NCBI RefSeq assembly: GCF_017304635.1
Contig: NZ_JAFKMA010000005.1
Location: forward strand, 210,487 to 274,486
Direction: 5' to 3'
Length of the DNA: 64,000 nucleotides
DNA from: Sphingomonas sp.
GTDB taxonomy: Bacteria > Pseudomonadota > Alphaproteobacteria > Sphingomonadales > Sphingomonadaceae
Made by a program: the position numbers and the translations under genes
In this document: positions 36,923 through 46,704 of the stretch, piece after piece
Position numbering within the stretch: position 1 is the stretch's first letter
Layout: every line of letters begins with the position of its first letter
The notes under the pieces: generated by a model
What the model was told of the DNA's origin: nothing
The model's database searches: none
The model's input: the letters and a program-made list of their open reading frames with translations, nothing else

Positions 36923-37633
36923 ATGTCGACCAAGGCTCCCGTCTCGAAGGCTCCGGCGCGCAAGCCCGCGGCCAAGCAGCCGGCGAACGTCGCCAAGCCC
37001 GCGGCAAAGCCGGAACCGGCCAAGCCTGCTCCCGCCGTCGTCGCCCAAGCGCCTGCCGCAGAGCAGCCGGTGTGGCCGGTCATCGAGACCCCCGCCGTGG
37101 AACACGTCGTTACCGCCGTTGCCGAAACCGTATCCGCCGTGGCCGCCGACGCGGCCCCGGCGCTCAACAAGGAAGTGACCACCATGACCGACACGATCAA
37201 GGACGCCGCGAAGACCGCCACCGCCAAGGGTGAGGCCGTGTTCGCCGACATGAACTCGCGCGCCAAGGCCGCGATGGAGAAGAGCTCGCAGGCGTTCGCC
37301 GAGCTGAACGACTTCAACAAGGGCAACCTCGAAGCGCTCGTTGAGTCGGGCAAGATCGCCGCGAACGGCCTGCAGACGCTGGGCCAGGACTATGCCGAAT
37401 ATGCGCGTGCGCAGTTCGAGGGCGTCACCGCCACGATGAAGAACTTCGCCGGCGTCAAGTCGCCGACCGAGTTCCTGAAGCTGCACACCGATTTCATGAA
37501 GGGTCAGTTCGACTCGTTCGTCGCGGAAAGCTCGAAGAACACCGAGGCGCTCATCAAGCTGGCCGGCGACGTCGCCAAGCCGATCTCGAACCGCGTCGCG
37601 GTTGCCGCCGAGAAGCTGAAGGTCGCCGCGTAA
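36923..37633 (+). CDS. Phasin family protein
   Basis: 236 residues from ATG 36923 behind CGGAGAA. The first 50 residues are Ala/Pro/Lys-rich, a common PHA-granule or DNA-associating tail. The phasin_2 domain spans about 90-215: MTDTIKDAAKTATAKGEAVF, MNSRAKAAMEKSSQAFAELNDFNKGNLEALVESG, YAEYARAQFEGVTATMKNFAGVKSP and LHTDFMKGQFDSFVAESSKNTEAL. Phasins coat PHA granules and control their size. The operator-flanked promoter upstream and the phaC neighbour support this role. Confidence 0.95.
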   Translation: MSTKAPVSKAPARKPAAKQPANVAKPAAKPEPAKPAPAVVAQAPAAEQPVWPVIETPAVEHVVTAVAETVSAVAADAAPALNKEVTTMTDTIKDAAKTATAKGEAVFADMNSRAKAAMEKSSQAFAELNDFNKGNLEALVESGKIAANGLQTLGQDYAEYARAQFEGVTATMKNFAGVKSPTEFLKLHTDFMKGQFDSFVAESSKNTEALIKLAGDVAKPISNRVAVAAEKLKVAA

Positions 37634-37666
37634 GCGATCCCTTCCGCCCTTGCGGGCAGGATAACG

Positions 37667-37700
37667 AAAGCGGCCGCCGGGCAACCGGCGGCCGCTTTTT
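37667..37700 (+). terminator. Strong rho-independent terminator after the phasin gene
   Basis: A 14-base perfect stem AAAGCGGCCGCCGG/CCGGCGGCCGCTTT with a GCAA tetraloop, followed by TT, 34 bases after the stop. Confidence 0.92.
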
Positions 37701-37732
37701 CGTGGGCGCAAGATAGGACGCATTGCCGCTAG

Positions 37733-37811
37733 TGTTATACTAACATAATACGGCTTGACGCCGCTGAACTTTCGACTACAGGCGTAATCGAATAAGATTA
37801 CAGACGTAGTC
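37733..37811 (+). promoter_or_regulatory. Dyads before the TonB-dependent receptor
   Basis: Two 16-base dyads stand in tandem at 37774-37789 (GACTACAGGCGTAATC) and 37796-37811 (GATTACAGACGTAGTC), 13 of 16 bases alike. Each has a TACA/GTA core as in BlaI/MecI/CopY-type operators. A separate perfect dyad TGTTA-TAC-TAACA is at 37733-37745, and a TTGACG -35-like box at 37755. This AT-richer region is unlike its surroundings. The cognate regulator is not visible. Confidence 0.55.
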
Positions 37812-37830
37812 AGTTGGGAGTTCGGGCGTG

Positions 37831-39960
37831 ATGGTTGGTTTTCCGGGTCGTGCGGCTTATCGCGCTGCGCTCCTCGCCGCGGTGAGCGTCGTGCCCGTCG
37901 CGGCATCGGCACAGACCGCGCCGGCGCCCGGTACGACCACCACCGACCCCGCCGTCGTGCCCGCGCCGCAGCCGCTGTCGACCGCAGGGGCCAAGCGCGT
38001 CTATCTGCCCGTCGACTTCGCGCGGTTCGCGCCAAACACCGCGTACGACATGCTCCAGCAGGTGCCGGGTTTCACCATCCGCGTCGCCGATCAGGAACGC
38101 GGGCTGGGGCAGGCGTCGGAGAACGTCCTCATCAACGGCGAGCGCATCGCCAACAAATCGGGCGGCGCGGTCGACGAGTTGCAGAAGGTTCCGGCCGGCA
38201 ACGTCGTCCGGATCGAGATCGTCGATGCCGCCGGGCTCGGCATCGCCGGGCTGGTCGGGCAGGTCGCCAATGTGATCGTCAAGGCGAGCGGCGGCAGCGG
38301 GCGGTTCGAATGGGATCCCGATTTCCGCGCGCACTATGCCCGGCCCCGGCTGTTCGCCGGATCGATCAGCTATTCGGGCAAGACGGGCAAGGACGGTTGG
38401 CTCGACTACACGCTGTCGCTCGAGGATTCGACCGGGCGTGGCGGGTTCGGCGGGCCGGTGCTCATCACCGATGCGACCGGCGCGCTGATCGAGCGGCGCG
38501 AGCAGGTCTATCATGGCGAATCCGATATGGTGACGGCGAAGGCCAAGCTGGCGTTTCGCGGGCCGGGTTCGGCCAAGGGCAATCTGACGCTGGCGATCAC
38601 GCCTTATTGGCAACCCGTCTACAATGCCGACCGCCGCATCCGCGCGGACGGCGACGATCGCAGCCGGCTGCTCCGCGTCGGCCTGTCGGGGCAATATTAC
38701 GACATCAGCGGCGATTATGACTTCCAGCTCGGCGGCGGCCGGCTCAAGCTGATCGGGCTGCGGCACTTCGACCACGAGCCGATGACGACGACGCAGACGA
38801 TGACCTATGACAGCGGCGCGCCCGACACCGGCACGCGGTTCGGCCGCAACTCGAACATCGGCGAGACCGTGGGCCGCGCCGAATATACGTGGAAGGGCGG
38901 TAAGAACACCTGGCAGCTATCGTTCGAACGCGCGTACAATTCGCTCGACCAACGCGGCACCCTGTTTAACCTGTCGCCCGGCCGCAGCTTCGACCCGATC
39001 GATTTCCCCGGCGGGTCGGGCAAGGTCACCGAGACGCGCTACGAAGGGACCGCGACCTGGACACGGCCGTTCGGGCCGAAGATCGATTTCCAGCTAGTGG
39101 TGGGCGCCGAGCAGAGCACGCTGACGCGCGTCGACGGCAACCTCGCGCCGCGCCGCTTCTTCCGGCCGAAGGGCAGCGTGTCGCTCGGCTGGCGGCCGTC
39201 GCCGGGGTGGGACGCCAATCTGAAGCTGCGTCGCCGCGTCGGCCAGATCGACTTCTACGACTTCCTGTCGCAACCCAATCTCAGCCAGGATCGCCAGAGC
39301 GACGGCAACCCCGACCTCGTCCCGCCGCAGAGCTGGGAGCTGGAGGGCGAAGTCGGGCGCGAGCTCGGACGGTGGGGCAAGACGCGGCTGCGCGGTTTCT
39401 ATCATCGCATCGAGGATATCGTCGACCTGATCCCGATCGGCGTCGACGGACAGGGGGTCGGCAATCTGCCGCTTGCGACGCGGCTCGGCATCCAGAGCAC
39501 GAGCACGATCCAGTTCGATCCGATGGGCTGGCGCGGCGCGAAGATCGACGCGACCTTCGCCATCGAGCGCACGCGGGTGAAGGACCCGCTGACCGGCGAA
39601 CAGCGCTCGATCAGCGGCAATCACGACGCCTCGATCGACATCGCCTTCCGCCAGGACGTGCCGCACAGCCGGTTCGCCTATGGCGCCGAGGCGCAGTACG
39701 ACCATTTCAACCGCACCTATTACCCGACCGAAGTCCTGCGCAGCTGGGAGGGGCCGTGGTATTTCAGCATGTTCGTCGAGCGGAAGAACCTGATGGGGCT
39801 GACGGTGCGCGCCAGCGTGTTCAACCCGCTAAACGGGCGGCACTATCTCGATCGCTACGTCTATGACGGCCGTCGCACGACCAGCCCGCTGCTGTTCCGC
39901 GAATATCACGACCAGCTGGTCGGGCCGATCTTCCAGTTTTCGGTCAAGGGGACGTTCTGA
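37831..39960 (+). CDS. TonB-dependent receptor-like outer-membrane protein
   Basis: About 709 residues; ATG 37831 or GTG 37828, one codon earlier, could start it, with GGGAG upstream. A signal peptide ends AASAQT. The plug domain at about 50-155 shows AYDMLQQVPGFTIR, NVLINGERIANKSG and IEIVDAAGLGIAGLVGQVANVIVK. The remainder alternates polar and aromatic residues like a 22-strand barrel and ends in FQFSVKGTF with the C-terminal Phe needed for outer-membrane assembly. No clear TonB box is visible. It probably imports a siderophore, sugar or peptide. Tandem dyads upstream suggest specific repression. Confidence 0.85.
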   Translation: MVGFPGRAAYRAALLAAVSVVPVAASAQTAPAPGTTTTDPAVVPAPQPLSTAGAKRVYLPVDFARFAPNTAYDMLQQVPGFTIRVADQERGLGQASENVLINGERIANKSGGAVDELQKVPAGNVVRIEIVDAAGLGIAGLVGQVANVIVKASGGSGRFEWDPDFRAHYARPRLFAGSISYSGKTGKDGWLDYTLSLEDSTGRGGFGGPVLITDATGALIERREQVYHGESDMVTAKAKLAFRGPGSAKGNLTLAITPYWQPVYNADRRIRADGDDRSRLLRVGLSGQYYDISGDYDFQLGGGRLKLIGLRHFDHEPMTTTQTMTYDSGAPDTGTRFGRNSNIGETVGRAEYTWKGGKNTWQLSFERAYNSLDQRGTLFNLSPGRSFDPIDFPGGSGKVTETRYEGTATWTRPFGPKIDFQLVVGAEQSTLTRVDGNLAPRRFFRPKGSVSLGWRPSPGWDANLKLRRRVGQIDFYDFLSQPNLSQDRQSDGNPDLVPPQSWELEGEVGRELGRWGKTRLRGFYHRIEDIVDLIPIGVDGQGVGNLPLATRLGIQSTSTIQFDPMGWRGAKIDATFAIERTRVKDPLTGEQRSISGNHDASIDIAFRQDVPHSRFAYGAEAQYDHFNRTYYPTEVLRSWEGPWYFSMFVERKNLMGLTVRASVFNPLNGRHYLDRYVYDGRRTTSPLLFREYHDQLVGPIFQFSVKGTF

Positions 39961-39963
39961 GCC

Positions 39964-40572
39964 TCATCCCGGATAGGGCTCGCGCTGGAGCAGGCCGGCG
40001 AGGTGCGCGGCGTTGGCGGCGACCATCGTCGCCGTCTTGGCCACCTTGTCGGGCGTTTCCTTCAGATCCTTGAAATCGGTCGAGCCCATCGCCTCGCCGA
40101 CCCAATAGCAGGCGGCGACCGACGGGATCGTCCAGCCGACGTCGTTCAGCGACTGGAACAGCTGCGCCGACACGAAATGCGCCCCGTCCTCGTTGCCGAC
40201 GATCGCGGCGACCGCGACCTTCGAATAGCTCGGCATGCGGCCGGCATCGTCGGTTTCGTCGAGAAAGGCGTCCATCCGCTCCAGCACGCGTTTCGCGACG
40301 CTACCCGCCTGGCCCATCCAGATCGGCGTGCCGAGGATCAAGATGTCGGCGGCAAGGATCCGCTCGCGCAGTTTCGGCCAGTCGTCGCCGTCGCCCTCGT
40401 CCGAGGTGACGCCGGGCAGCACATTGTGATCGGCGACGCGGATGGTCGGCGCGATCGTCACGCCCTTCGCTTCGAACTCCTTGGCCAGCACCGCGATCAT
40501 GCGGTCGGTCGAACTTTCCTCCCCGCCGCTGCGCTTGAGGGTGCAATTGATCGGCTGGGCGATGAGGGGCAT
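39964..40572 (-). CDS. Flavodoxin-like NAD(P)H-dependent oxidoreductase
   Basis: 202 residues from ATG 40572. It has a flavodoxin fold with the FMN phosphate loop at the N-terminus ([18 protein letters not shown]), [26 protein letters not shown] near residue 80 and [13 protein letters not shown] near 125. It probably reduces a quinone or similar acceptor. It is convergent with the TonB receptor, three bases between stops, and divergent from clpS. Confidence 0.87.
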   Translation of the reverse strand: MPLIAQPINCTLKRSGGEESSTDRMIAVLAKEFEAKGVTIAPTIRVADHNVLPGVTSDEGDGDDWPKLRERILAADILILGTPIWMGQAGSVAKRVLERMDAFLDETDDAGRMPSYSKVAVAAIVGNEDGAHFVSAQLFQSLNDVGWTIPSVAACYWVGEAMGSTDFKDLKETPDKVAKTATMVAANAAHLAGLLQREPYPG

Positions 40573-40721
40573 GGCGAGTCCTTCGAAGTGTGCCGCGACC
40601 AGACGCGCGAGGACTCCACGGCGTTCCGCTCGAAACGGCGGCGCAACGGCGCGAAAAGCGCGGGGGGCGTTGCGCTTGCCCCTTGCCCTCGATGGCGGCG
40701 ATGCCATATTTTCGGCCTGCG

Positions 40722-41081
40722 ATGATCGATTATCCCCCCACCATGGCCGGCGATCCCGGCCGCGGCGACGACCGCGACACCGACGGCACCGGCGTCGGGA
40801 TCGCGACGCGGACCCGCGCCAAGACGAAGCAGCCGACGCCGTACCGCGTGCTGATGCTCAACGACGATTATACGCCGATGGAATTCGTCGTGCTGTGCCT
40901 GCAGCAATTCTTCCGCATGTCGGTCGAGGAAGCGACGCGCGTGATGTTCCACGTCCACCAGAAGGGCGTCGGCGTGTGCGGCGTGTTCAGCTACGAAGTC
41001 GCCGAAACCAAGGTCAGCCAGGTGATGGACTTCGCCCGCCAGAACCAGCACCCGCTGCAATGCACGCTGGAGAAGGCGTAG
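40722..41081 (+). CDS. clpS: ATP-dependent Clp protease adaptor ClpS
   Basis: 119 residues from ATG 40722, or 112 from the in-frame ATG at 40743. ClpS delivers N-degron substrates to ClpAP. The core [21 protein letters not shown] holds the Asn-Asp residues that bind the N-terminal amine; [22 protein letters not shown] and HPLQCTLEK complete the fold. The N-terminal 30 residues are disordered and Gly/Asp-rich. clpA does not follow here, unlike in many genomes. Confidence 0.95.
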   Translation: MIDYPPTMAGDPGRGDDRDTDGTGVGIATRTRAKTKQPTPYRVLMLNDDYTPMEFVVLCLQQFFRMSVEEATRVMFHVHQKGVGVCGVFSYEVAETKVSQVMDFARQNQHPLQCTLEKA

Positions 41082-41523
41082 CCGCGACACGACTAGCGCA
41101 CGCTGTTCGCTGACGGCGGCACGCCCGGCCGGCGGTCGGTTTGGCCGGCCGTCCGACGCCCCGCGAATTTACTTCGCGGGCCGGGCACCCAGCTGATTTC
41201 GCGGTAGCGTATCCGTCGATGCTTCGTCACCCCGGCCCTGTGCCGGGGTCCACCGGGCGGCTCTCCTAAACGCTAGAGGGTCGAACGATGCGCACGCGGC
41301 TTGGTGGACCCCGGCACGGGGCCGGGGTGACGGCTTTATGGAAGTGCCGGGTGAGCCGATCGGTCCTGGTAAGACTCGTTCGACGTCGACGCCGTCCTTC
41401 CAAAATTTACGTTAACCATCAACTGCTTCACCGCGGGACGGCGTTCAGATCGGTCGCGATTTGGTGAGGTTTTTGCGCTAGGCGCGGCTCGCGCCGGATG
41501 GACCGGCGGGAGTCGCGGCAAGC
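41082..41523. other. 442-base intergenic region with hairpins and a family B repeat
   Basis: No coding frame is convincing. It contains a perfect stem CCCGCGAA/TTCGCGGG at 41160-41180, probably transcribed behind clpS, and the repeat at 41225-41333. Its right third is less GC-rich and includes GTTAACCATCAAC near 41410, possibly promoter sequence for the second SleB gene. No tRNA-like cloverleaf is seen. Confidence 0.6.
41225..41333. repeat. Palindromic repeat, family B copy 3
   Basis: It starts CGTCACCCCGGCCCTGTGCC and ends ACGGGGCCGGGGTGACGG. The two ends are themselves hairpins and also pair with each other. The last 30 bases match the end of the copy at 6622-6718. Confidence 0.8.
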
Positions 41524-42567
41524 GTGATCGAGTGGCGGGCAGGAGCGGTGAAGCGGGGGCGGGCGATGCTGATCGCGCTGCTGGCGCTGCCCGTGCTCGC
41601 GGTGTCGGCGAAGGCGGCCGTGGTCGCCTATTACGCGCCGCCGCCGGTCGCCGCGCACCCGCCGCTGCCGCCGATCGGCTATGAGAGCGAGGATCATTTC
41701 CCCGGCGCGGCGTTGCTCTACGTCGCGGAGGACCATGCCGCGCCGTCCGCCGGGACGACCGGCACAATCGACATCGCGAAACTGGCGATCCCGGCCAACG
41801 CGATGCTGATCCCCGACCTCGGCGCAACGGTGCGGCCGGCCACGCCCTTCTCGATGGCCGGCGCCAGCGCGCAGGATCGCGGGCGCGCGCTCGATTGCCT
41901 GGCGACCGCGGTCTATTACGAAGCGGCGTCGGAAAGCGACGATGGCGAGCGCGCGGTGGCGCAGGTCATCCTCAATCGCGTGCGGCATCCGGCGTTTCCC
42001 GCGACCGTCTGCGGCGTCGTTTATCAGGGGTCGGAACGGACCACCGGGTGCCAGTTCAGCTATGCCTGCGACGGCGCGATGGCGCGGCCGCGATCGGCGC
42101 TCGGCATGGCGCGCGCGACGCGGATCGCGGCGGCGGCGCTCAACGGTTACGTGATGGGCGCGGTCGGGCTGGCGACGCACTACCATACCTACGCGGTCAC
42201 CCCGGCGTGGAACCGCGCGCTGGTGATGACCGACGCGATCGGCGCGCATTTCTTCCATCGGTGGAAGGGATATTGGGGGACGGCGGCGGCGTTCAGCAAC
42301 GCGCGTTATCACGGCGGCGAGCCGGTGCCGGGGCCGTATCGCGCGCTCGATCCGGTGGTGATGCCGGTGCCGGTGGCGGCGATCGCCACGATGCCCGAGC
42401 CGGCGCATGCCCCGCTGGCATCGGCGTCGACCACCGACCTGACGACGATCCAGCCCGCCTATCGCAACGCCAGCGTCGCGATCGTCGCGCCGCCCGCGCG
42501 CACCACCGGCACCGACGAGTCGCAGGTGCTCGATCGCTGGAAGGATTCGGGCAAGCCGCTGCGTTGA
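41524..42567 (+). CDS. Second SleB-type cell wall hydrolase, exported
   Basis: 347 residues from GTG 41524; starts at GTG 41548 or ATG 41566 are also possible. A membrane leader (LIALLALPVLAVSAKAA) precedes a hydrolase_2 domain at about 115-245 with CLATAVYYEAASESDDG, AVAQVILNRVRHPAFPA, GVVYQGSERTTGCQFSYACDG and HYHTYAVTPAWN. It is clearly homologous to the protein at 19354-20352, including the putative catalytic Glu in YYEA, but differs in leader and tail. Peptidoglycan cleavage is inferred from the family. Confidence 0.9.
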   Translation: MIEWRAGAVKRGRAMLIALLALPVLAVSAKAAVVAYYAPPPVAAHPPLPPIGYESEDHFPGAALLYVAEDHAAPSAGTTGTIDIAKLAIPANAMLIPDLGATVRPATPFSMAGASAQDRGRALDCLATAVYYEAASESDDGERAVAQVILNRVRHPAFPATVCGVVYQGSERTTGCQFSYACDGAMARPRSALGMARATRIAAAALNGYVMGAVGLATHYHTYAVTPAWNRALVMTDAIGAHFFHRWKGYWGTAAAFSNARYHGGEPVPGPYRALDPVVMPVPVAAIATMPEPAHAPLASASTTDLTTIQPAYRNASVAIVAPPARTTGTDESQVLDRWKDSGKPLR

Positions 42568-42604
42568 TTTGCTGGTGGCGAAGACGAATCAAACCGGCGC
42601 TGCA

Positions 42605-42710
42605 CCACCCCGGCGAAGGCCGGGGCCCAGTTGGGAAAGCCCCGGCAACGGCGCACAACGCTTATCAGACTCGTCCCCAACCTGAGCCCCGACTTCGCCG
42701 GGGTGGAGGG
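42605..42710. repeat. Palindromic repeat, family C copy 1
   Basis: CACCCCGGCGAAGGCCGGGG at the left and CCCCGACTTCGCCGGGGTGG at the right, followed by AGGG. It lies between convergent stops of the SleB and S9 peptidase genes. The same family recurs at 48029-48137. Confidence 0.8.
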
Positions 42711-42761
42711 TGAGCGAGGATTTAGATAAATCGCGCTCGCGTTGGGACGGGGAGCCTCTGC

Positions 42762-44663
42762 CTATTTCCCCAGATACTTCGCCCACCATGCGAACACGCG
42801 TTTCTTCAGGTCGGCGAGATGCTCCGGCTGGCGGATGCCATGGCCTTCGTCGGGGTAGATCATCAGCGTCGTCGGCACGCCCATTTCCTTCAGCGCATGC
42901 CAATATTCGATCGACTGGGTCGGCGGCACTTCGATGTCGCGTTCGCCGACATAGATGAAGGTCGGGGTCCGCGCCTTCTTGATATAGGTGATCGCCGACA
43001 CCTTCTGGTACGCCTCGGGATCGTCATAGGCCGACTTGCCGAAGAACGGGATCATCCACCGATCGATGCCGTTGGTGCCGTAATAGCTGATCCAGTTGGA
43101 CAGGCCGGCACCCGCCACGATCGCCTTGAAGCGATTGGTCTGGGTGTTCGCCCACATCGCCATGAACCCGCCATAGCTGCCCCCGGTCAGGCCGAGCCGA
43201 GCGTCGTCGATCGACGCGACCTTCTCGACCGCGTCGACCCCGGCCAGGATGTCGCGCAGGTCGCCGCCGCCGAAGTCGCGGCGATTGGCCTGGGTGAACG
43301 CCTCGCCCTGGCCGTAGCTGCCGCGCGGATTGGGGTAGAAGACGTAATAGCCGTTGGCGATATACTCCGCGTCGGGCGACCCGGCCGAGATGAAGCGCGG
43401 GGTCGAGGCGGCGGACGGTCCGCCATGGACGTTGACGATCATCGGCGCCTTGGCGGTGGGCGGGGTGCGCGGGCCGATCAGCCAACCCTGCACGTCGTAG
43501 CCGTCGTTGCGCCAGGTGATGCTGGTCGCCTTCACGACCGGTGCCTGGCCGTCATTGTCCGCCGTGATCTTGCGCATGTCGCCGCGCGCGCCGGCATAGA
43601 TGGCGGGCGCATGCTCGAAATCCTGCACGATCGTCGCCGCGACCTGGCCGTTGGCGCTGTAGGCGACGCGGCCGTCACCGGCGGCGAAGCTGGCGGGCTG
43701 CGTCCACAGCACCTGGGTCGGCCGTCCGGGGACGAGTGCGGCGACTTGCGCATCGGCGCCCATCAGCCGCGTGTCGCGCAACCCCCCGCCGGTCCAGTCG
43801 AGCGACGTGACGGTCGCCTTTTCCCCCTTGGTAATGTTGACCGGATCGCCGCCGGTGATCGCGACTGTCCAGACGTCGCCACCGACCGAGCCGAAATCGC
43901 TCATCAGCCCGCCGATGAACGCGACGCTGCGCCCGTCAGGCGACACGCGCGGATAGTTGATCTGGGTCTTCGGCCGCGCGATCGTGCGGACGGTGCCGGT
44001 CGTCGCGTCGATCGCGTCGAGCGTCGCCACCCACCAATTGTTGTCGCCGTTGCCCAGCGCGCTGCTGGCGACGAACCCGCGGCCATCGGGCGTCCAGTCA
44101 TATTCGTAGATGTAGCGATCGGCCGGGGAGAGCGGGGTCACCTCGCTGACGGGCTTGGTCGCGGCCAGGTCGAACACCGCGATCCGCTGCTCGTCGCTCT
44201 TCTCGCCGATCTCGCCGACTTGGCGCACGCCGGGCTGCGTCGCGCCCGATTCCTTGGCCGCGCCGATCGTGACGAGCAGCGCGATCCGCTTGCCGTCGGG
44301 GGAAAAGCGCGGCGCCTGCGCGATGCCCTTGATCGCGGCGATCGTCCGCGTCGACTTGCCGTCCCCGGTGACCAGCGCCACCGTCCCTGCGTTGCGATCG
44401 CGTTGCAGCCAAGCGAGCGACCCGCCCGGCCCGAAGGTCAGCCCCGAATAGCTACACGCGCTGCACGGATCGATCGTCGTCAGGATGCGGCCGTCGCGGA
44501 CCGACCGGATCACGATCTTGCCGCGCGCATAGCCCTCGCTCTCGACATCGGCGATGCGGTCGCCGGCGGGCGACAGCGTCAGGCTGCCATAGGAATGGAG
44601 CGGCGCCGCGATCGCCGGCACGGCGGTGGCGATCAACAAGGCGGCGGCAAGGGTCAGGCGCAT
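42762..44663 (-). CDS. Exported S9 family peptidase (acylaminoacyl-peptidase type)
   Basis: 633 residues with a signal peptide (LAAALLIATAVPAIA). The propeller domain covers about 25-370 with WD40-like repeats (LSPAGDRIADVESEG, FSPDGKRIALLV, VSPDGRSVAFIGG). The peptidase domain follows, with the nucleophile in GLTGGSYGGFMAMW near residue 480, Asp in YVGERDIEVPPTQS and His in YPDEGHGIRQPEH. The two Cys in IDPCSACSY near residue 68 may form a disulfide. It probably releases N-terminal dipeptides or acyl amino acids in the periplasm. Confidence 0.93.
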   Translation of the reverse strand: MRLTLAAALLIATAVPAIAAPLHSYGSLTLSPAGDRIADVESEGYARGKIVIRSVRDGRILTTIDPCSACSYSGLTFGPGGSLAWLQRDRNAGTVALVTGDGKSTRTIAAIKGIAQAPRFSPDGKRIALLVTIGAAKESGATQPGVRQVGEIGEKSDEQRIAVFDLAATKPVSEVTPLSPADRYIYEYDWTPDGRGFVASSALGNGDNNWWVATLDAIDATTGTVRTIARPKTQINYPRVSPDGRSVAFIGGLMSDFGSVGGDVWTVAITGGDPVNITKGEKATVTSLDWTGGGLRDTRLMGADAQVAALVPGRPTQVLWTQPASFAAGDGRVAYSANGQVAATIVQDFEHAPAIYAGARGDMRKITADNDGQAPVVKATSITWRNDGYDVQGWLIGPRTPPTAKAPMIVNVHGGPSAASTPRFISAGSPDAEYIANGYYVFYPNPRGSYGQGEAFTQANRRDFGGGDLRDILAGVDAVEKVASIDDARLGLTGGSYGGFMAMWANTQTNRFKAIVAGAGLSNWISYYGTNGIDRWMIPFFGKSAYDDPEAYQKVSAITYIKKARTPTFIYVGERDIEVPPTQSIEYWHALKEMGVPTTLMIYPDEGHGIRQPEHLADLKKRVFAWWAKYLGK

Positions 44664-44772
44664 CGGGCACTCCGGGGGAAAAAGCGAGGATGCGTATCGC
44701 TAGCCCGCTTCGCAGGTCGTTGAAAAGCGGGGGCGGTTGCGTTCGTCCGAGAAACGTCCAACAAGCGGCGCC

Positions 44773-46299
44773 ATGTCATCGACCCTGCAAGAACTCGCCC
44801 GCCGCCGCGATGCCGCCCGCCTGGGCGGCGGCGAAAAGCGCATCGCCGCGCAACACGCCAAGGGCAAGCTGACCGCGCGCGAGCGGCTCGACGTCCTGCT
44901 CGACGAGGGCAGCTTCGAGGAGCTCGATATGTTCGTCGAGCATAATTGCGTCGATTTCGGGATGCAGGAGACGATCATCCCCGGCGACGGCGTCGTGACC
45001 GGCACGGGCACGATCAACGGCCGGCTGGTGTGCGTGTTCAGCCAGGATTTCACCGTGTTCGGCGGCTCGCTGTCGGAACGGCATGCGCAAAAGATCTGCA
45101 AGATCATGGATCTGGCGCTTAAGATCGGCGCGCCGGTGATCGGCCTCAACGATTCGGGCGGCGCGCGCATCCAGGAGGGCGTGGCGTCGCTGGGCGGCTA
45201 TGCCGAAGTGTTCCAGCGCAACGTGCTGGCGTCGGGCGTGGTGCCGCAGCTGTCGCTCATCATGGGTCCGTGCGCGGGCGGCGCGGTCTATTCGCCGGCG
45301 ATGACCGACTTCATCTTCATGGTGAAGGATTCGAGCTACATGTTCGTCACCGGCCCCGATGTGGTGAAGACAGTGACCAACGAGGTGGTGACGCAGGAGG
45401 CGCTGGGTGGGGCGGTCACGCACACGACCAAGACCTCGGTCGCCGACAACGCCTTCGACGACGATATCGCGGCGTTGCTGGCGGCGCGCGATTTCGTCGA
45501 TTTCCTGCCCGCGTCGAACCGCGAGGCGGTGCCGGAGCGCCCGACCGCCGACCCGTGGGACCGCATCGAGGACAGTCTCGACACGCTGATCCCGGCCAGC
45601 GCCAACCAGCCGTACGACATGCACGAGTTGATCCGCAAAACCGTCGATGAAGGCGATTTCTTCGAGATCCAGCCGAGCCATGCCGCCAACATCATCTGCG
45701 GATTCGGGCGGATCGAGGGGCGGACGGTCGGCGTCGTCGCCAATCAGCCGATGGTGCTGGCCGGCGTGCTCGACATCAACTCGTCGAAGAAGGCGGCGCG
45801 CTTCGTCCGCTTCTGCGATGCGTTCGAGATTCCGATCGTGACCTTCGTCGACGTGCCCGGCTTCCTCCCCGGCACAGCGCAGGAGCATAACGGCATCATC
45901 AAGCACGGCGCGAAACTGCTGTTCGCCTATGCCGAGGCGACCGTGCCCAAGATCACCGTCATCACGCGCAAGGCCTATGGCGGCGCCTACGACGTGATGG
46001 CGTCGAAGCACCTGCGCGGCGATCTGAATTACGCCTGGCCGACCGCGGAGATCGCCGTGATGGGCGCGAAGGGCGCGGTGGAGATCATCTTCCGCGGACG
46101 GACGCCGGAGGAGATCGCCGAGCGCACCGCGGAATACGAGGCGCGCTTCGCCAACCCGTTCGTGGCGGCGTCGAAGGGCTTCATCGACGAAGTGATCCAG
46201 CCGCACTCGACCCGCCGGCGGATCGCGCTGGGGCTACGGAAATTGCGGGGGAAGCAGCTCGAGAATCCGTGGAAGAAGCATGACAACATTCCGCTCTAG
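44773..46299 (+). CDS. pccB: Propionyl-CoA carboxylase beta subunit
   Basis: 508 residues from ATG 44773. This carboxyltransferase moves CO2 from biotin to propionyl-CoA, giving (S)-methylmalonyl-CoA. Signatures: [64 protein letters not shown] (acyl-CoA site), [18 protein letters not shown] and [15 protein letters not shown]. It starts the propionate cluster, whose alpha subunit is at 52289-54406. About 100 bases upstream separate it from the divergent peptidase. Confidence 0.96.
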   Translation: MSSTLQELARRRDAARLGGGEKRIAAQHAKGKLTARERLDVLLDEGSFEELDMFVEHNCVDFGMQETIIPGDGVVTGTGTINGRLVCVFSQDFTVFGGSLSERHAQKICKIMDLALKIGAPVIGLNDSGGARIQEGVASLGGYAEVFQRNVLASGVVPQLSLIMGPCAGGAVYSPAMTDFIFMVKDSSYMFVTGPDVVKTVTNEVVTQEALGGAVTHTTKTSVADNAFDDDIAALLAARDFVDFLPASNREAVPERPTADPWDRIEDSLDTLIPASANQPYDMHELIRKTVDEGDFFEIQPSHAANIICGFGRIEGRTVGVVANQPMVLAGVLDINSSKKAARFVRFCDAFEIPIVTFVDVPGFLPGTAQEHNGIIKHGAKLLFAYAEATVPKITVITRKAYGGAYDVMASKHLRGDLNYAWPTAEIAVMGAKGAVEIIFRGRTPEEIAERTAEYEARFANPFVAASKGFIDEVIQPHSTRRRIALGLRKLRGKQLENPWKKHDNIPL

Positions 46300-46303
46300 T
46301 CCC

Positions 46304-46379
46304 CGTCATTGCGAGCGCAGCGAAGCAATCCAGGGTTCCGCGCGACACCCTGGATTGCTTCGCTGCGCTCGCAATGACG
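46304..46379. repeat. Palindromic repeat, family D copy 1 (left of the GIY-YIG gene)
   Basis: 76 bases, arms CGTCATTGCGAGCGCAGCGA and TCGCTGCGCTCGCAATGACG, with GCAATCCAGGG/CCCTGGATTGC continuing the stem. About 69 of 76 bases equal the copy at 46705-46780, in the same orientation. Confidence 0.88.
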
Positions 46380-46398
46380 CGATAGGCTGAACGGTGTG

Positions 46399-46689
46399 AT
46401 GCAACCTGCCGTCTACATCATGGCGAGCAAACGGAATGGAACGCTGTACACCGGCGTGACCTCGAACTTGCCGCAACGCGCCTGGCAGCATCGTGAAGGT
46501 GTGGCGGACGGATTTACCAAGCGATACGGCTGCAAGATGCTCGTGTGGTTCGAAATGGCAGATATGATGGAGGGTGCGATCGGGCGGGAGAAACAAATCA
46601 AGGCCGGATCGCGGGCGAGAAAGCTCGCGTTGATCGAGTCGCTGAATCCCGATTGGCAGGATTTGTACGAACAGGTCGCCAATGGCTGA
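46399..46689 (+). CDS. GIY-YIG nuclease family protein
   Basis: 96 residues from ATG 46399, or 97 from GTG 46396. The YhbQ-like single-domain GIY-YIG fold is seen in VYIMASKRNGTLYTGVTSN, RAWQHREG, GFTKRYGCKMLVWFE and the terminal REKQIKAGSRARKLALIESLNPDW. It has the nuclease Tyr, Arg and Glu in place. The gene interrupts the pccB-epimerase cluster, and two nearly identical family D palindromes stand on either side, so it may have arrived as a unit. Its substrate is unknown. Confidence 0.9.
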   Translation: MQPAVYIMASKRNGTLYTGVTSNLPQRAWQHREGVADGFTKRYGCKMLVWFEMADMMEGAIGREKQIKAGSRARKLALIESLNPDWQDLYEQVANG

Positions 46690-46704
46690 TACATTCACGC
46701 ACCT

